Both the position numbers and the translations under genes were made by a program. DNA of 64,000 nucleotides from JBOFFC01 sp051648405 (lineage in GTDB: Bacteria; Planctomycetota; Planctomycetia; Pirellulales; Lacipirellulaceae): NCBI GenBank assembly GCA_051648405.1, contig JBOFFC010000114.1:4250-68249 (forward strand), read 5' to 3'. The notes beneath the pieces were generated by a model that made no database searches, was not told the origin of the DNA, and saw only the letters and a list, made by a program, of their open reading frames with translations. Below, in pieces: positions 57,794 to 64,000 of this stretch. Position 1 is the stretch's first letter, and the number at the start of each line of letters is the position of its first letter.

Positions 57794-60739
57794 TCACTCC
57801 ACCAGCAGGTAGCCCGACCAGAAGAACGGGTGGCTGGCGTCGGGAGTCGCGGCGCCATCGACCTCGACGTCGAGCCGCGGTTCGAGCCGGGCTTCGAGCG
57901 GCATCGACTTCGCCAGCCGCAACGAGCGCCGCAACGCCGCCGTGGGGGAGGCGTCGGCGATCCCGATGAGGTACTCGGCCGCGATCTCGCGCGCCCGCGT
58001 CCCCTCGGTGGTCCACCTGCTGAGCAGCACCGACTCGACCCCCGGGGCTAGGATCGCGCACGTCGCTTGAAACAGCTCGTCCCCGGTGCGGTCGCCGCCG
58101 CGCGACCCGCCGCGCCGCGAACCCTTGAGCTGCCGTTCGGCGATCGTCCGCGAGCGGGTGATCACGACCCCCCTCGGCCCCGGGTGGGGAGTCATCTGCC
58201 AGTCGATTAGGTTCCCCGGCTCCTTTTTCCCTCGCGGGACGAGCGACACGGCGTAGGGCGCCGCCGGCGAGAACTCGATTCCCGAATCGACCACGAGGGT
58301 GTCGAGGACGCCCCGCACCACGTTCGCGGGGAGCGCGTCGCCGACCCGCTCCAGTTCCGGAAGTGCCGCGCGCAGCGGGTCGGCCGGCGTGTCAGGGCTA
58401 GCGGCTTGCGCCCCGACGACTCCGGCGCGCAGCGCGGGGCGCGGCGCCGCGCGGAGCCGTGTGGCGAGGCCTGGAGTCGGCGAGACCCGCACGGCGACGG
58501 TGTCGCCAAGCGGCCTCTTGTCTCCCGCGGCGCTCCCCACGAGCACCGCCTCCCACGGCAAGTGCCACAGCGCGCCGTCGGGGACCACGGTCAGCAGCTT
58601 GGTCTTCGCGAAGTCGATCCGCGACTCGGCGAACAGCACCTCACCCAGGCGTGCCGCGGGCTCGTGCCAGTCCGTGCTCGCGAGCTCGTCGGCGGTCCAC
58701 CTCTGTTGGGGACTGACCCCCGCCACTTTGCCGAGCAGCTCGATCACGAGGCCGCGGACGTCGCTCGCGTCCCCGACGAGCCACGCGTGGACGCCGTCGG
58801 CCGTCACCACGAGCCCCTGCAGCTCGCTGCGTGTCTGGTGGAACGCGCACAGGACTTCCCCCTCGGCGAGGCGTTCCTCCACCCCTTCGAGGGCAACCGC
58901 GGGGGGGTAGCCCAGCGGCGTCGGCCAGCGCGACAGCGCGACGGCGGCGAGCGTCCGCTCGCGCGCCGCGACGCTCGCGACGAGGCTCGCCAGAGGCTCG
59001 TCGGCGCTCTCGGGCGTGGCGTCGGCGAACAGGCCCGGCACGTCGCGCAGCGCCGTGCCGGCCTTGGTCCCTTCGCTGCGCGCCCGCGCGTACCCCGGTA
59101 GTCGCTCGAACGCGACGGCGCGTTGGGCACGCTCGTCGGGAGTGAGCGTCTCGTCGGAGGCTTCGAGCAGCCGCCGTAACCCGCCGACGCGCAGCAGCGC
59201 CACGGGCTGAGCGGCCAGGAAGCGGCGGCGCCGTTCGAGGTCGATCAGGCCGAGCGTCGCCGGCGTGTCGCGCCGCGCGGTCAGTGCGGCGAACCAGCGG
59301 TCGAACGCGCCGGTCTGATCGACTCCGAACGAAGCGAGCACGTCGAGCGGGTCGTCCGCCCAGTCGATCGGCCGCGGATCGCCCAGCAACGCGGGAAAGA
59401 CCGTGACCGCCGATCGGGGCGAGAGCGTCCCGTCATCGACCCGCGCCGTCGCCAGCGCCAAACGGAAGTTGCGCAGCGAAACGGGGCGCTTGAGGCCCAC
59501 GGCGCGGGTAGCGAGCGTCTGCGTTTCCTCGCCACGACCGGCCGTCGCCGCGAGCATCGCCCGGAGACGCGTCGCGTCGGCGCCGAGCGGCCCCCCCTCA
59601 ACCTCGCGCGAGCGGGCGAACGCGGTCGCGAGCAAGTCGGCCGCCATCGCGCTCTCGCCGGAGTGGATCAGCCCCTCGACGACCCCCAGCCGGGCCTCGG
59701 CCACGATGTGGTGCAGGCCCGAGCGGGTCGCCGCTTGCGACAGCGGGTCGAGCCACCGCGGCGTGGCGCCCGCGAGTGCGCCGATCGCTTCGCCGAGCGA
59801 GGCCGCTTCGGCGACGACCCCAAAGTCGTCGTAGACGAGGGCGGCCGTGAGCGCTTCGCCGCACAGCGTCTCGGCCGCGGCGAGGTCGCCCCCCTCGAGC
59901 GCGAGCCGCGCGCGGGCCACGAGCGCGAGGCTCGTCAGCCCGTGGTCCCAGCGGCCGTCGAGCAGCGTCCCCCGCTCGAGGTGCGGCGCCGCGGCGGCCG
60001 CGTCCCCCGTGCTCGCCGCCGCGAGGCCCCACCAGAGCTCAATCCACGCGCTGGACCAGTGGGCGCCAAGGCCCAGTCCGCCGCGCGCGAGGGAGTCGGT
60101 CGTGCGCCGCTGCAAGGGGTCGCTCGCGGCGAGCGGGCCCAGCAGCCGGCCACGCCGATAGATGGCCCAACCGATGGTGCGGGCGATCTCCTGGGCATCG
60201 ACCTTCCAGAACTGCGCCTGGCGGATGACCCCCCCCTGCTGCGCGGCGGCCCGGTTGTCGAGCTGACCGACCGCGGCCAGAACGCTACGCGGGAGCTCGC
60301 AGTACGCCGGGTTTCGGGCCGAGGTGGCCCACGGCGGCAAGCGCCGCGCGGCGGCCACGTCGGGGCGGGGGCCTTGCTGGAAATTGATGCGCTGGAGCCA
60401 GCGCGGATCGGCGAGGAACAGCTCGAGGGCGAGCGTGTAGTTCTCGAGCGCCGCCGCGTGCTGCCCCTGTTTCTCGAGCGCGTCGCCGAGCATGGCGAAG
60501 TAGGCCATCGAGTCGATCCACCGCGCATCGACGGTCCGCGTCGCCGTGCGGACTTCGCTCTGAAAATCACGCGCCGCGTTGCGGTACTCGCCGCTGTAGA
60601 GCTCCTCGATCGCCGCAAAGTACCCCGGCCCGGGGACCACGGCGCCAAGCTGGGCGCTCGCGCGCGGGGCGACGATCGCTAGCGCCAGCCCCGCAAGCAC
60701 CGAAACGAGCGAAGCCGACGGCGTGCGAGCTCGCGACAC
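57794..60739 (-). CDS. TPR protein with degenerate CHAT-like C-terminal domain
   Basis: The 981-residue protein has a signal peptide (cleavage after ASA, ~29). A long Ala-rich helical repeat region (~40-640) includes TPR-like pairs ('YFAMLGDALEKQGQHAAALE', 'ARLALEGGDLAAAETLCGEA'). The C-terminal region (~640-981) follows the CHAT order: 'EGEVLCAFHQTRSELQGLVV', 'LLTVVPDGALWHLPWEAVL', 'LAPGVESVLLSRWTTEGTRA' and 'HPFFWSGYLLVE'. The caspase-like 'LHLATHG' and 'LSAC(E/Q)TG' segments that carry catalytic His and Cys are not found in their usual places, so protease activity is doubtful. The secreted location is unusual for CHAT. GTG 60739 is preceded by GAGGGGGGGG. Confidence 0.72.
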   Translation of the reverse strand: MSRARTPSASLVSVLAGLALAIVAPRASAQLGAVVPGPGYFAAIEELYSGEYRNAARDFQSEVRTATRTVDARWIDSMAYFAMLGDALEKQGQHAAALENYTLALELFLADPRWLQRINFQQGPRPDVAAARRLPPWATSARNPAYCELPRSVLAAVGQLDNRAAAQQGGVIRQAQFWKVDAQEIARTIGWAIYRRGRLLGPLAASDPLQRRTTDSLARGGLGLGAHWSSAWIELWWGLAAASTGDAAAAAPHLERGTLLDGRWDHGLTSLALVARARLALEGGDLAAAETLCGEALTAALVYDDFGVVAEAASLGEAIGALAGATPRWLDPLSQAATRSGLHHIVAEARLGVVEGLIHSGESAMAADLLATAFARSREVEGGPLGADATRLRAMLAATAGRGEETQTLATRAVGLKRPVSLRNFRLALATARVDDGTLSPRSAVTVFPALLGDPRPIDWADDPLDVLASFGVDQTGAFDRWFAALTARRDTPATLGLIDLERRRRFLAAQPVALLRVGGLRRLLEASDETLTPDERAQRAVAFERLPGYARARSEGTKAGTALRDVPGLFADATPESADEPLASLVASVAARERTLAAVALSRWPTPLGYPPAVALEGVEERLAEGEVLCAFHQTRSELQGLVVTADGVHAWLVGDASDVRGLVIELLGKVAGVSPQQRWTADELASTDWHEPAARLGEVLFAESRIDFAKTKLLTVVPDGALWHLPWEAVLVGSAAGDKRPLGDTVAVRVSPTPGLATRLRAAPRPALRAGVVGAQAASPDTPADPLRAALPELERVGDALPANVVRGVLDTLVVDSGIEFSPAAPYAVSLVPRGKKEPGNLIDWQMTPHPGPRGVVITRSRTIAERQLKGSRRGGSRGGDRTGDELFQATCAILAPGVESVLLSRWTTEGTRAREIAAEYLIGIADASPTAALRRSLRLAKSMPLEARLEPRLDVEVDGAATPDASHPFFWSGYLLVE

Positions 60740-61031
60740 GGATCCCCCCCCTCGTATTCAGTCGGCCGCCGAGCGGGCGGACGCGCTCGCCACGCTCGGG
60801 CTCTCGGATCAAGCCTAACCCAGCGCGGTGGTCGTCGTCTCTCCGCTGGCGCCGCCGTGGAACTTGGCGAGCGATTCTGACGATTGGCGAAAGTCGGACG
60901 GTTGTCCGGCCGATAACGAACGTAACGGGGCCCCGCGCCCCGGCGCGGGGGGGTCGATCCCCCCGCGAACGGTTCCCTTCCCCGACTTCCGGGCCGCCTC
61001 GGGCGTCGCCGCGTCACGGAGCACCAGCGCG

Positions 61032-61274
61032 ATGAACCACTCGCTTCCCGCTTCTCGTACCGCGGCAGCCTTGGCGGCGAGCCTCGTGCTCTTCGGAACC
61101 GCCACGCTCACCGGGTGCCAGATCGACGTCGCCGGCCAGACGCTGCCGAGCCCGTACTACCTGACCGACGACGTGCAGTACTACGCCCCCGCGTCGGAGT
61201 TCAAGCTCGCGAAGGAAGCGGCAGCCCTGAAGGCCCAGAAGGAAGCGGTCGCCAGCCGCCCGCAGACCCCGTAG
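61032..61274 (+). CDS. Planctomycete mini-lipoprotein ('YYLTDDVQYY')
   Basis: The 80-residue protein has a lipoprotein signal 'LAASLVLFGTATLTGC' (good lipobox LTGC), a conserved-looking segment 'QTLPSPYYLTDDVQYYAPAS' and a basic helical tail 'EFKLAKEAAALKAQKEA'. This pattern, with a heptad-like Lys/Ala helix, recalls a group of very short planctomycete lipoproteins of unknown role, perhaps a helix lying on the outer-membrane inner leaflet. ATG 61032 directly precedes the signal; a frame opening upstream at 60828 has no translation signals and is rejected. Confidence 0.72.
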   Translation: MNHSLPASRTAAALAASLVLFGTATLTGCQIDVAGQTLPSPYYLTDDVQYYAPASEFKLAKEAAALKAQKEAVASRPQTP

Positions 61275-61358
61275 GCGCATCGCGGGAGCCGCCGGCTGAC
61301 TCGTCGGTCACGTCGCGTGGCGTTGTCTTCCGTCGGCTAGCCGACTAGACAACGGGGC

Positions 61359-62468
61359 ATGGCGCCCGATCAAACCGACCTCATCCAGCGCGTCCACGCG
61401 AGCGGCGCCGGCGCCGTCCTCGCGATCACCGGCGGCGGGACGGCGGCGCTCGGCCGCCTGTGCGCCGTGCCTGGCGCCTCGGCGACGGTCCTTGAAGGGA
61501 TCGTCCCCTACGGCGCTGCGTCACTCGCCGGGTGGCTAGGCCACACGCCGGCGTCGGCCTGCTCCGAGGCGACCGCCCGGGCGATGGCGATGACCGCGTG
61601 GCGACGCGCCTGCCAACTCGCACCCGAGCGGAGCGCCAGCGCCGTGGGAATCGGCGCCACGGCGGCGCTCGCCACCCTCCGGCCGAAGCGCGGCGACCAC
61701 CGCCTACACGCGGCGTTGCAGACCGCCACGCGCACCGCCGTGCTGACGATCACGCTCGAGAAGGGGCGCCGCACGCGCGCCGACGAAGAGGATGTCGCCG
61801 CACACGCGATCGTCGCGCTGCTGGCCGACGCCGTGGGGGTTCGCGCGATGGACCTCCACAAGACACCCCCCGGGCTCGCCGCCGAGCTCGACGACTGCGT
61901 AGCCCCCGCGGCCTGGGCCGAGCTGCTCGCCGGCGAGAGATCGTCGGTACCTCTCCGCTGCGACGGCGTGCCGCTCAAGGTGCTGATGGCCGGTTCGTTC
62001 AACCCGACGCACGCGGGGCACGACGCGATCGCCCGCATCGCCGAGATCCGCTGCGGCGCCCTCGCGGTGCGCGAGTTGAGCGTGACGAACGTCGATAAGC
62101 CGCCGCTCGACTTCCTGGAGATTCGCCGAAGGGTCGACGGGCTCGGGGAAGCGCCGGTGCTGCTCACCCGCGCGACGACGTTCGTCGAGAAGGCGCGGCT
62201 CGCGCCGGGCTGCGTGTTCGCCGTCGGCGCCGACACGGCGGAGCGGATCGGCCGCGGCGCGTACTACGGCGGCGACGCGGCGCGCGACGCAGCGATCGAT
62301 GAGATCACACGTCTCGGCTGCCGCTTCCTGGTCTTCGGCCGCGTCGAAGGGGACCGCTTCCGCGAGCTTGCAGACCTCGACTTGCCGGCGACCCTGCGAG
62401 CGCTCTGCGACGGCGTCGGCGAAGCGGAGTTCCGCGCGGACGTGTCGTCGAGCGGGCTGCGCGCTTAG
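61359..62468 (+). CDS. CinA-like/NadD-like fusion protein
   Basis: The 369-residue protein has an N-terminal domain (~1-175) that resembles the CinA C-terminal (PncC, NMN amidohydrolase) fold: 'LAITGGGTAALGRLCAVPGA', 'VLEGIVPYGAASLAGWLG', 'CSEATARAMAMTAWRRA', 'AVGIGATAALATLRPKRGDH'. A C-terminal nucleotidylyltransferase domain (~205-369) has the signature 'LMAGSFNPTHAGHDAIARIA' (HxGH, 218-221) and 'DVSSSGLRA' near the end, corresponding to the SSTxxR motif. Together these could turn NMN into NaMN and then into NaAD, or recognise a related nucleotide. The domain pairing is inferred from motifs. It lies 84 bases after the mini-lipoprotein gene. Confidence 0.78.
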   Translation: MAPDQTDLIQRVHASGAGAVLAITGGGTAALGRLCAVPGASATVLEGIVPYGAASLAGWLGHTPASACSEATARAMAMTAWRRACQLAPERSASAVGIGATAALATLRPKRGDHRLHAALQTATRTAVLTITLEKGRRTRADEEDVAAHAIVALLADAVGVRAMDLHKTPPGLAAELDDCVAPAAWAELLAGERSSVPLRCDGVPLKVLMAGSFNPTHAGHDAIARIAEIRCGALAVRELSVTNVDKPPLDFLEIRRRVDGLGEAPVLLTRATTFVEKARLAPGCVFAVGADTAERIGRGAYYGGDAARDAAIDEITRLGCRFLVFGRVEGDRFRELADLDLPATLRALCDGVGEAEFRADVSSSGLRA

Positions 62469-62618
62469 CAGCCTGTTGATCTTTCGACAGGCTGCGTGGT
62501 CGCAGGGAGGCGACGTCGAAACCGTGGCGCTTTCGCCGCGGTTTCGCGAGCCGCAAGCGGCTCGGCCGTGAGCTTGGCGAGGTTGAAAAACGCCACGACG
62601 GCGTTCTTCAACAGGCTG
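62469..62618. repeat. Split inverted repeat 'CAGCCTGTTGA ... TCAACAGGCTG'
   Basis: The 11-base arms cagcctgttga (62469-62479) and tcaacaggctg (62608-62618) are exact complements about 128 bases apart. Within the unit, 62469-62494 forms a small hairpin and gttgaaaaacgcc (62582-62594) pairs with 62600-62612 with one mismatch, making a terminator-like structure behind the fusion gene. The arrangement, with outer termini and inner hairpins, looks like a small non-coding element. Confidence 0.5.
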
Positions 62619-62689
62619 TTAGCCGACTGAACCAACCTCACGCAAAGCCGCCAAGGCGCGAAGAAAGACGGGAAGGGACAAAGGAAAGA

Positions 62690-62767
62690 GAAACCACCGA
62701 TGAACACGGATAGACACGGATGCATCCGTTCCGTCATCCGTGTCTATCCGTGTTCATCGGTGGTTTC
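62690..62767. repeat. 33-bp perfect inverted repeat
   Basis: The arms 62690-62722 (gaaaccaccgatgaacacgg and on) and 62735-62767 are exact complements around a 12-base loop. The words (gatgaacacggatagacacggatg) are variants of the inner arms of the hairpins at 35356 and 36475. Just downstream, ttggtcattggtgcttggtc words at 62793-62820 match those at 56163-56190. It fills the convergent spacer before the rhodanese gene. Confidence 0.78.
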
Positions 62768-62827
62768 TTGTTCTTGCATAGCTTCGGGCTTCTTTGGTCA
62801 TTGGTGCTTGGTCATTGGTCTTTCGCG

Positions 62828-63334
62828 TCAGCGGTTCCACGGCATCCGCGCCAGCAGCATCCCCATGCCGCACGTGTCGGTGACGCCGGCGAACACCAGG
62901 CCCGCGCCAACGAACGCCGCGAGGCCGAGCCACGCCGGGTGGACGAACCAGCCGAGAGCCGTGCCGATCACCACCAGCGACCCGGCGCAGACCCGAACCT
63001 GCCGTTCGAGCGAGATCGCGGTTCGGCCGCGTTCGATCGGCAACCCCGCCGCGACGCAGGCGAGCGTTCCCCCGGCGACGTTCACCGCCGTGGTGACCCC
63101 CGCCGCGGCGAGCCTCTCGCAGGCCGTCTTGCCGCGGCCCCCCTTCTGACAGATCACCAGCAGCCGACCGGCGCCGGCTAGCGTGCGGGGGTCGAGCTGA
63201 TCGAGCGGCACATTGCGGGCGCCGCTCACGTGCGCCTCGCGGAACTCGGCCGGGGTGCGGACGTCGATCAGCGCGGCGCCGCGCTTCAGTTCGTCCGCGA
63301 GCTGGGACGGTTGGATGCTTGCGACCATGGTCAT
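62828..63334 (-). CDS. Rhodanese-like protein with C-terminal membrane helices (YgaP-like)
   Basis: The 168-residue protein has an N-terminal rhodanese domain (~5-105: 'ALIDVRTPAEFREAHVSGAR', active-site loop 'VICQKGGRGKTACERLA' with Cys62) and a C-terminal DUF2892-type membrane part with two helices ('VVIGTALGWFVHPAWLGLAA', 'FVGAGLVFAGVTDTCGMGML'). This is the YgaP layout: a membrane-bound sulfurtransferase that carries persulfide sulfur. ATG 63334 has GAAGAG five bases upstream; ATG 63328 and GTG 63340 are alternatives. Confidence 0.9.
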   Translation of the reverse strand: MTMVASIQPSQLADELKRGAALIDVRTPAEFREAHVSGARNVPLDQLDPRTLAGAGRLLVICQKGGRGKTACERLAAAGVTTAVNVAGGTLACVAAGLPIERGRTAISLERQVRVCAGSLVVIGTALGWFVHPAWLGLAAFVGAGLVFAGVTDTCGMGMLLARMPWNR

Positions 63335-63359
63335 TGCCACTCTTCTGGAAGCCTACGAA

Positions 63360-63478
63360 CTAGCCGCGGATGGACGCGGATGGACGCAGATAGGGGAACC
63401 GCGAAGGGCCGCGAATGAACGCGAATGACAAGACACTGTCATCTGCGTCCATCTGCGCTCATCGGCGGCTATTCTTTC
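63360..63478. repeat. 'GATGGACGCAGATAG' word-repeat hairpin in a divergent spacer
   Basis: The left part (agccgcggatggacgcggat, gacgcagatag) is complementary to the right part (catctgcgtccatctgcgct, catcggcggct) with several mismatches and resembles the inner arms at 35403 and 36521. It lies between the divergent rhodanese and ROK genes, so it may sit close to their promoters. The rest of 63335-63615 shows nothing else. Confidence 0.6.
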
Positions 63479-63615
63479 CTGCAAGTCGGCCGGGGGGTGC
63501 TCCGCTTCCTTCGGGCGCGGCTCGGAAGGGGCCTGATTGCGAGCGCCCCAGCGGCCGCTTACGATCGCGATCTTATCCGAGAACGCCCGTTTCCCGTAGC
63601 TCCACGAGTCACGCG

Positions 63616-64000
63616 ATGGCCGACCACAAGCTCCCCCTGTACGCCGGCGTCGATATCGGCGGCACGAACATCAAGGTCGGCCTGGTTTCGGACGACGCCC
63701 GCGAAGTGGCGCACGAGTCGATCTCGACCGAGCAAGAGGCCGGCCCGAAGGCCGCCGCCGAGCGCGTCGCCGAGTGCGTCGAGCGGCTGGTGGCGAAGGT
63801 CGGCGCGAAGCGTGCCGACGTCGCCGCGCTGGGCCTCGCCTCCCCCGGGCCGATGGACCTGCCCAGCGGCATGCTGCTCTGCCCCGGCAACCTGCCGGCC
63901 TGGCACAACACGCCGCTGCGTGACCTGTTCGCGAGCGCGACCGGCATGCCGGTCGCTTACGAGAACGACGCCAACGCCGCGGCGTTCGGCGAGTACTGGG
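63616..64000 (+). CDS. ROK-family sugar kinase (glucokinase-like), 3'-truncated by window edge
   Basis: The first 128 residues are visible and the frame is open to the last base. The ATP-binding loop 'YAGVDIGGTNIKVGLV' (DIGGTN 13-18) and the sugar-binding/catalytic 'VAYENDANAAAFGEYW' (catalytic Asp in NDAN) identify a ROK kinase. The segment 'GLASPGPMDLPSGMLLCPGN' is the family's 'GxPGxVD' region and suggests a glucokinase. The zinc-binding CxCGxxGC motif would lie beyond the window. It would phosphorylate glucose released by starch breakdown, a plausible link to the amylase block about 12 kb away. Confidence 0.9.
   Translation, partial: MADHKLPLYAGVDIGGTNIKVGLVSDDAREVAHESISTEQEAGPKAAAERVAECVERLVAKVGAKRADVAALGLASPGPMDLPSGMLLCPGNLPAWHNTPLRDLFASATGMPVAYENDANAAAFGEYW

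Noticed and set aside
1..64000. tRNA or rRNA genes
   Set aside because: No T-loop/acceptor combination or rRNA-like stretch was recognised by eye on either strand; a covariance-model search would be decisive.

Overview
The window looks like chromosome of a high-GC planctomycete, most likely order Pirellulales. Six secreted proteins end in a PEP-CTERM sorting tail (PEP, hydrophobic helix, Arg-rich end). Several carry dockerin-like 'NAADYTVWRD' EF-hand motifs, and there is a DUF1559 prepilin-like protein, a DUF1571 protein, an ECF sigma factor paired with a FecR/LamG-type protein, and a 'YYLTDD' mini-lipoprotein. The assignment rests on this family content only; no rRNA or tRNA gene was recognised.

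Layout. 1-5.7 kb: end of a membrane protein, a HAD hydrolase, a small Cys-rich secreted protein, a cytochrome-like secreted protein, acylphosphatase and an ABC-2 permease. 5.7-11.7 kb (minus): M28 peptidase, then an outer-membrane biogenesis run ompH-lpxC-lpxA-Gfo/Idh oxidoreductase. 11.9-18 kb: degenerate receiver protein, FHA-GAF histidine kinase, birA, MBL hydrolase, DUF1571 protein and a VapBC-like pair. 18-22.4 kb: three PEP-CTERM proteins, one built almost entirely of four-residue repeats and one a 5'-nucleotidase. 22.5-33.6 kb: UvrD/PcrA helicase, a TPR-like membrane protein, RluA, MscL, PurN, a retropepsin-like protein, IleRS, a very acidic protein and a PIG-L deacetylase. 33.7-38.1 kb: NhaC antiporter, hisG, hisE, miaA.

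38.2-54 kb is one long minus-strand block that reads as a starch or malto-oligosaccharide locus. In transcription order it holds an ECF sigma factor, FecR/LamG protein, PEP-CTERM protein, DUF1559 protein, mini-lipoprotein, large dockerin/PEP-CTERM GH13 amylase, second related PEP-CTERM protein, periplasmic GH13 enzyme, a fused binding-protein/MalF permease, and MalG. No MalK-type ATPase is present. 54.5-64 kb: comM, an MFS transporter, a degenerate CHAT/TPR protein, a mini-lipoprotein, a CinA-like/NadD-like fusion, a rhodanese and the start of a ROK kinase.

The most unusual signal is a set of repeats made of short near-tandem DNA 'words' that build long hairpins between genes. The same words occur as in-frame insertions at four places in ileS, whose editing domain also carries a low-GC patch. 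The second is the tetrad-repeat PEP-CTERM protein at 19221-20207.
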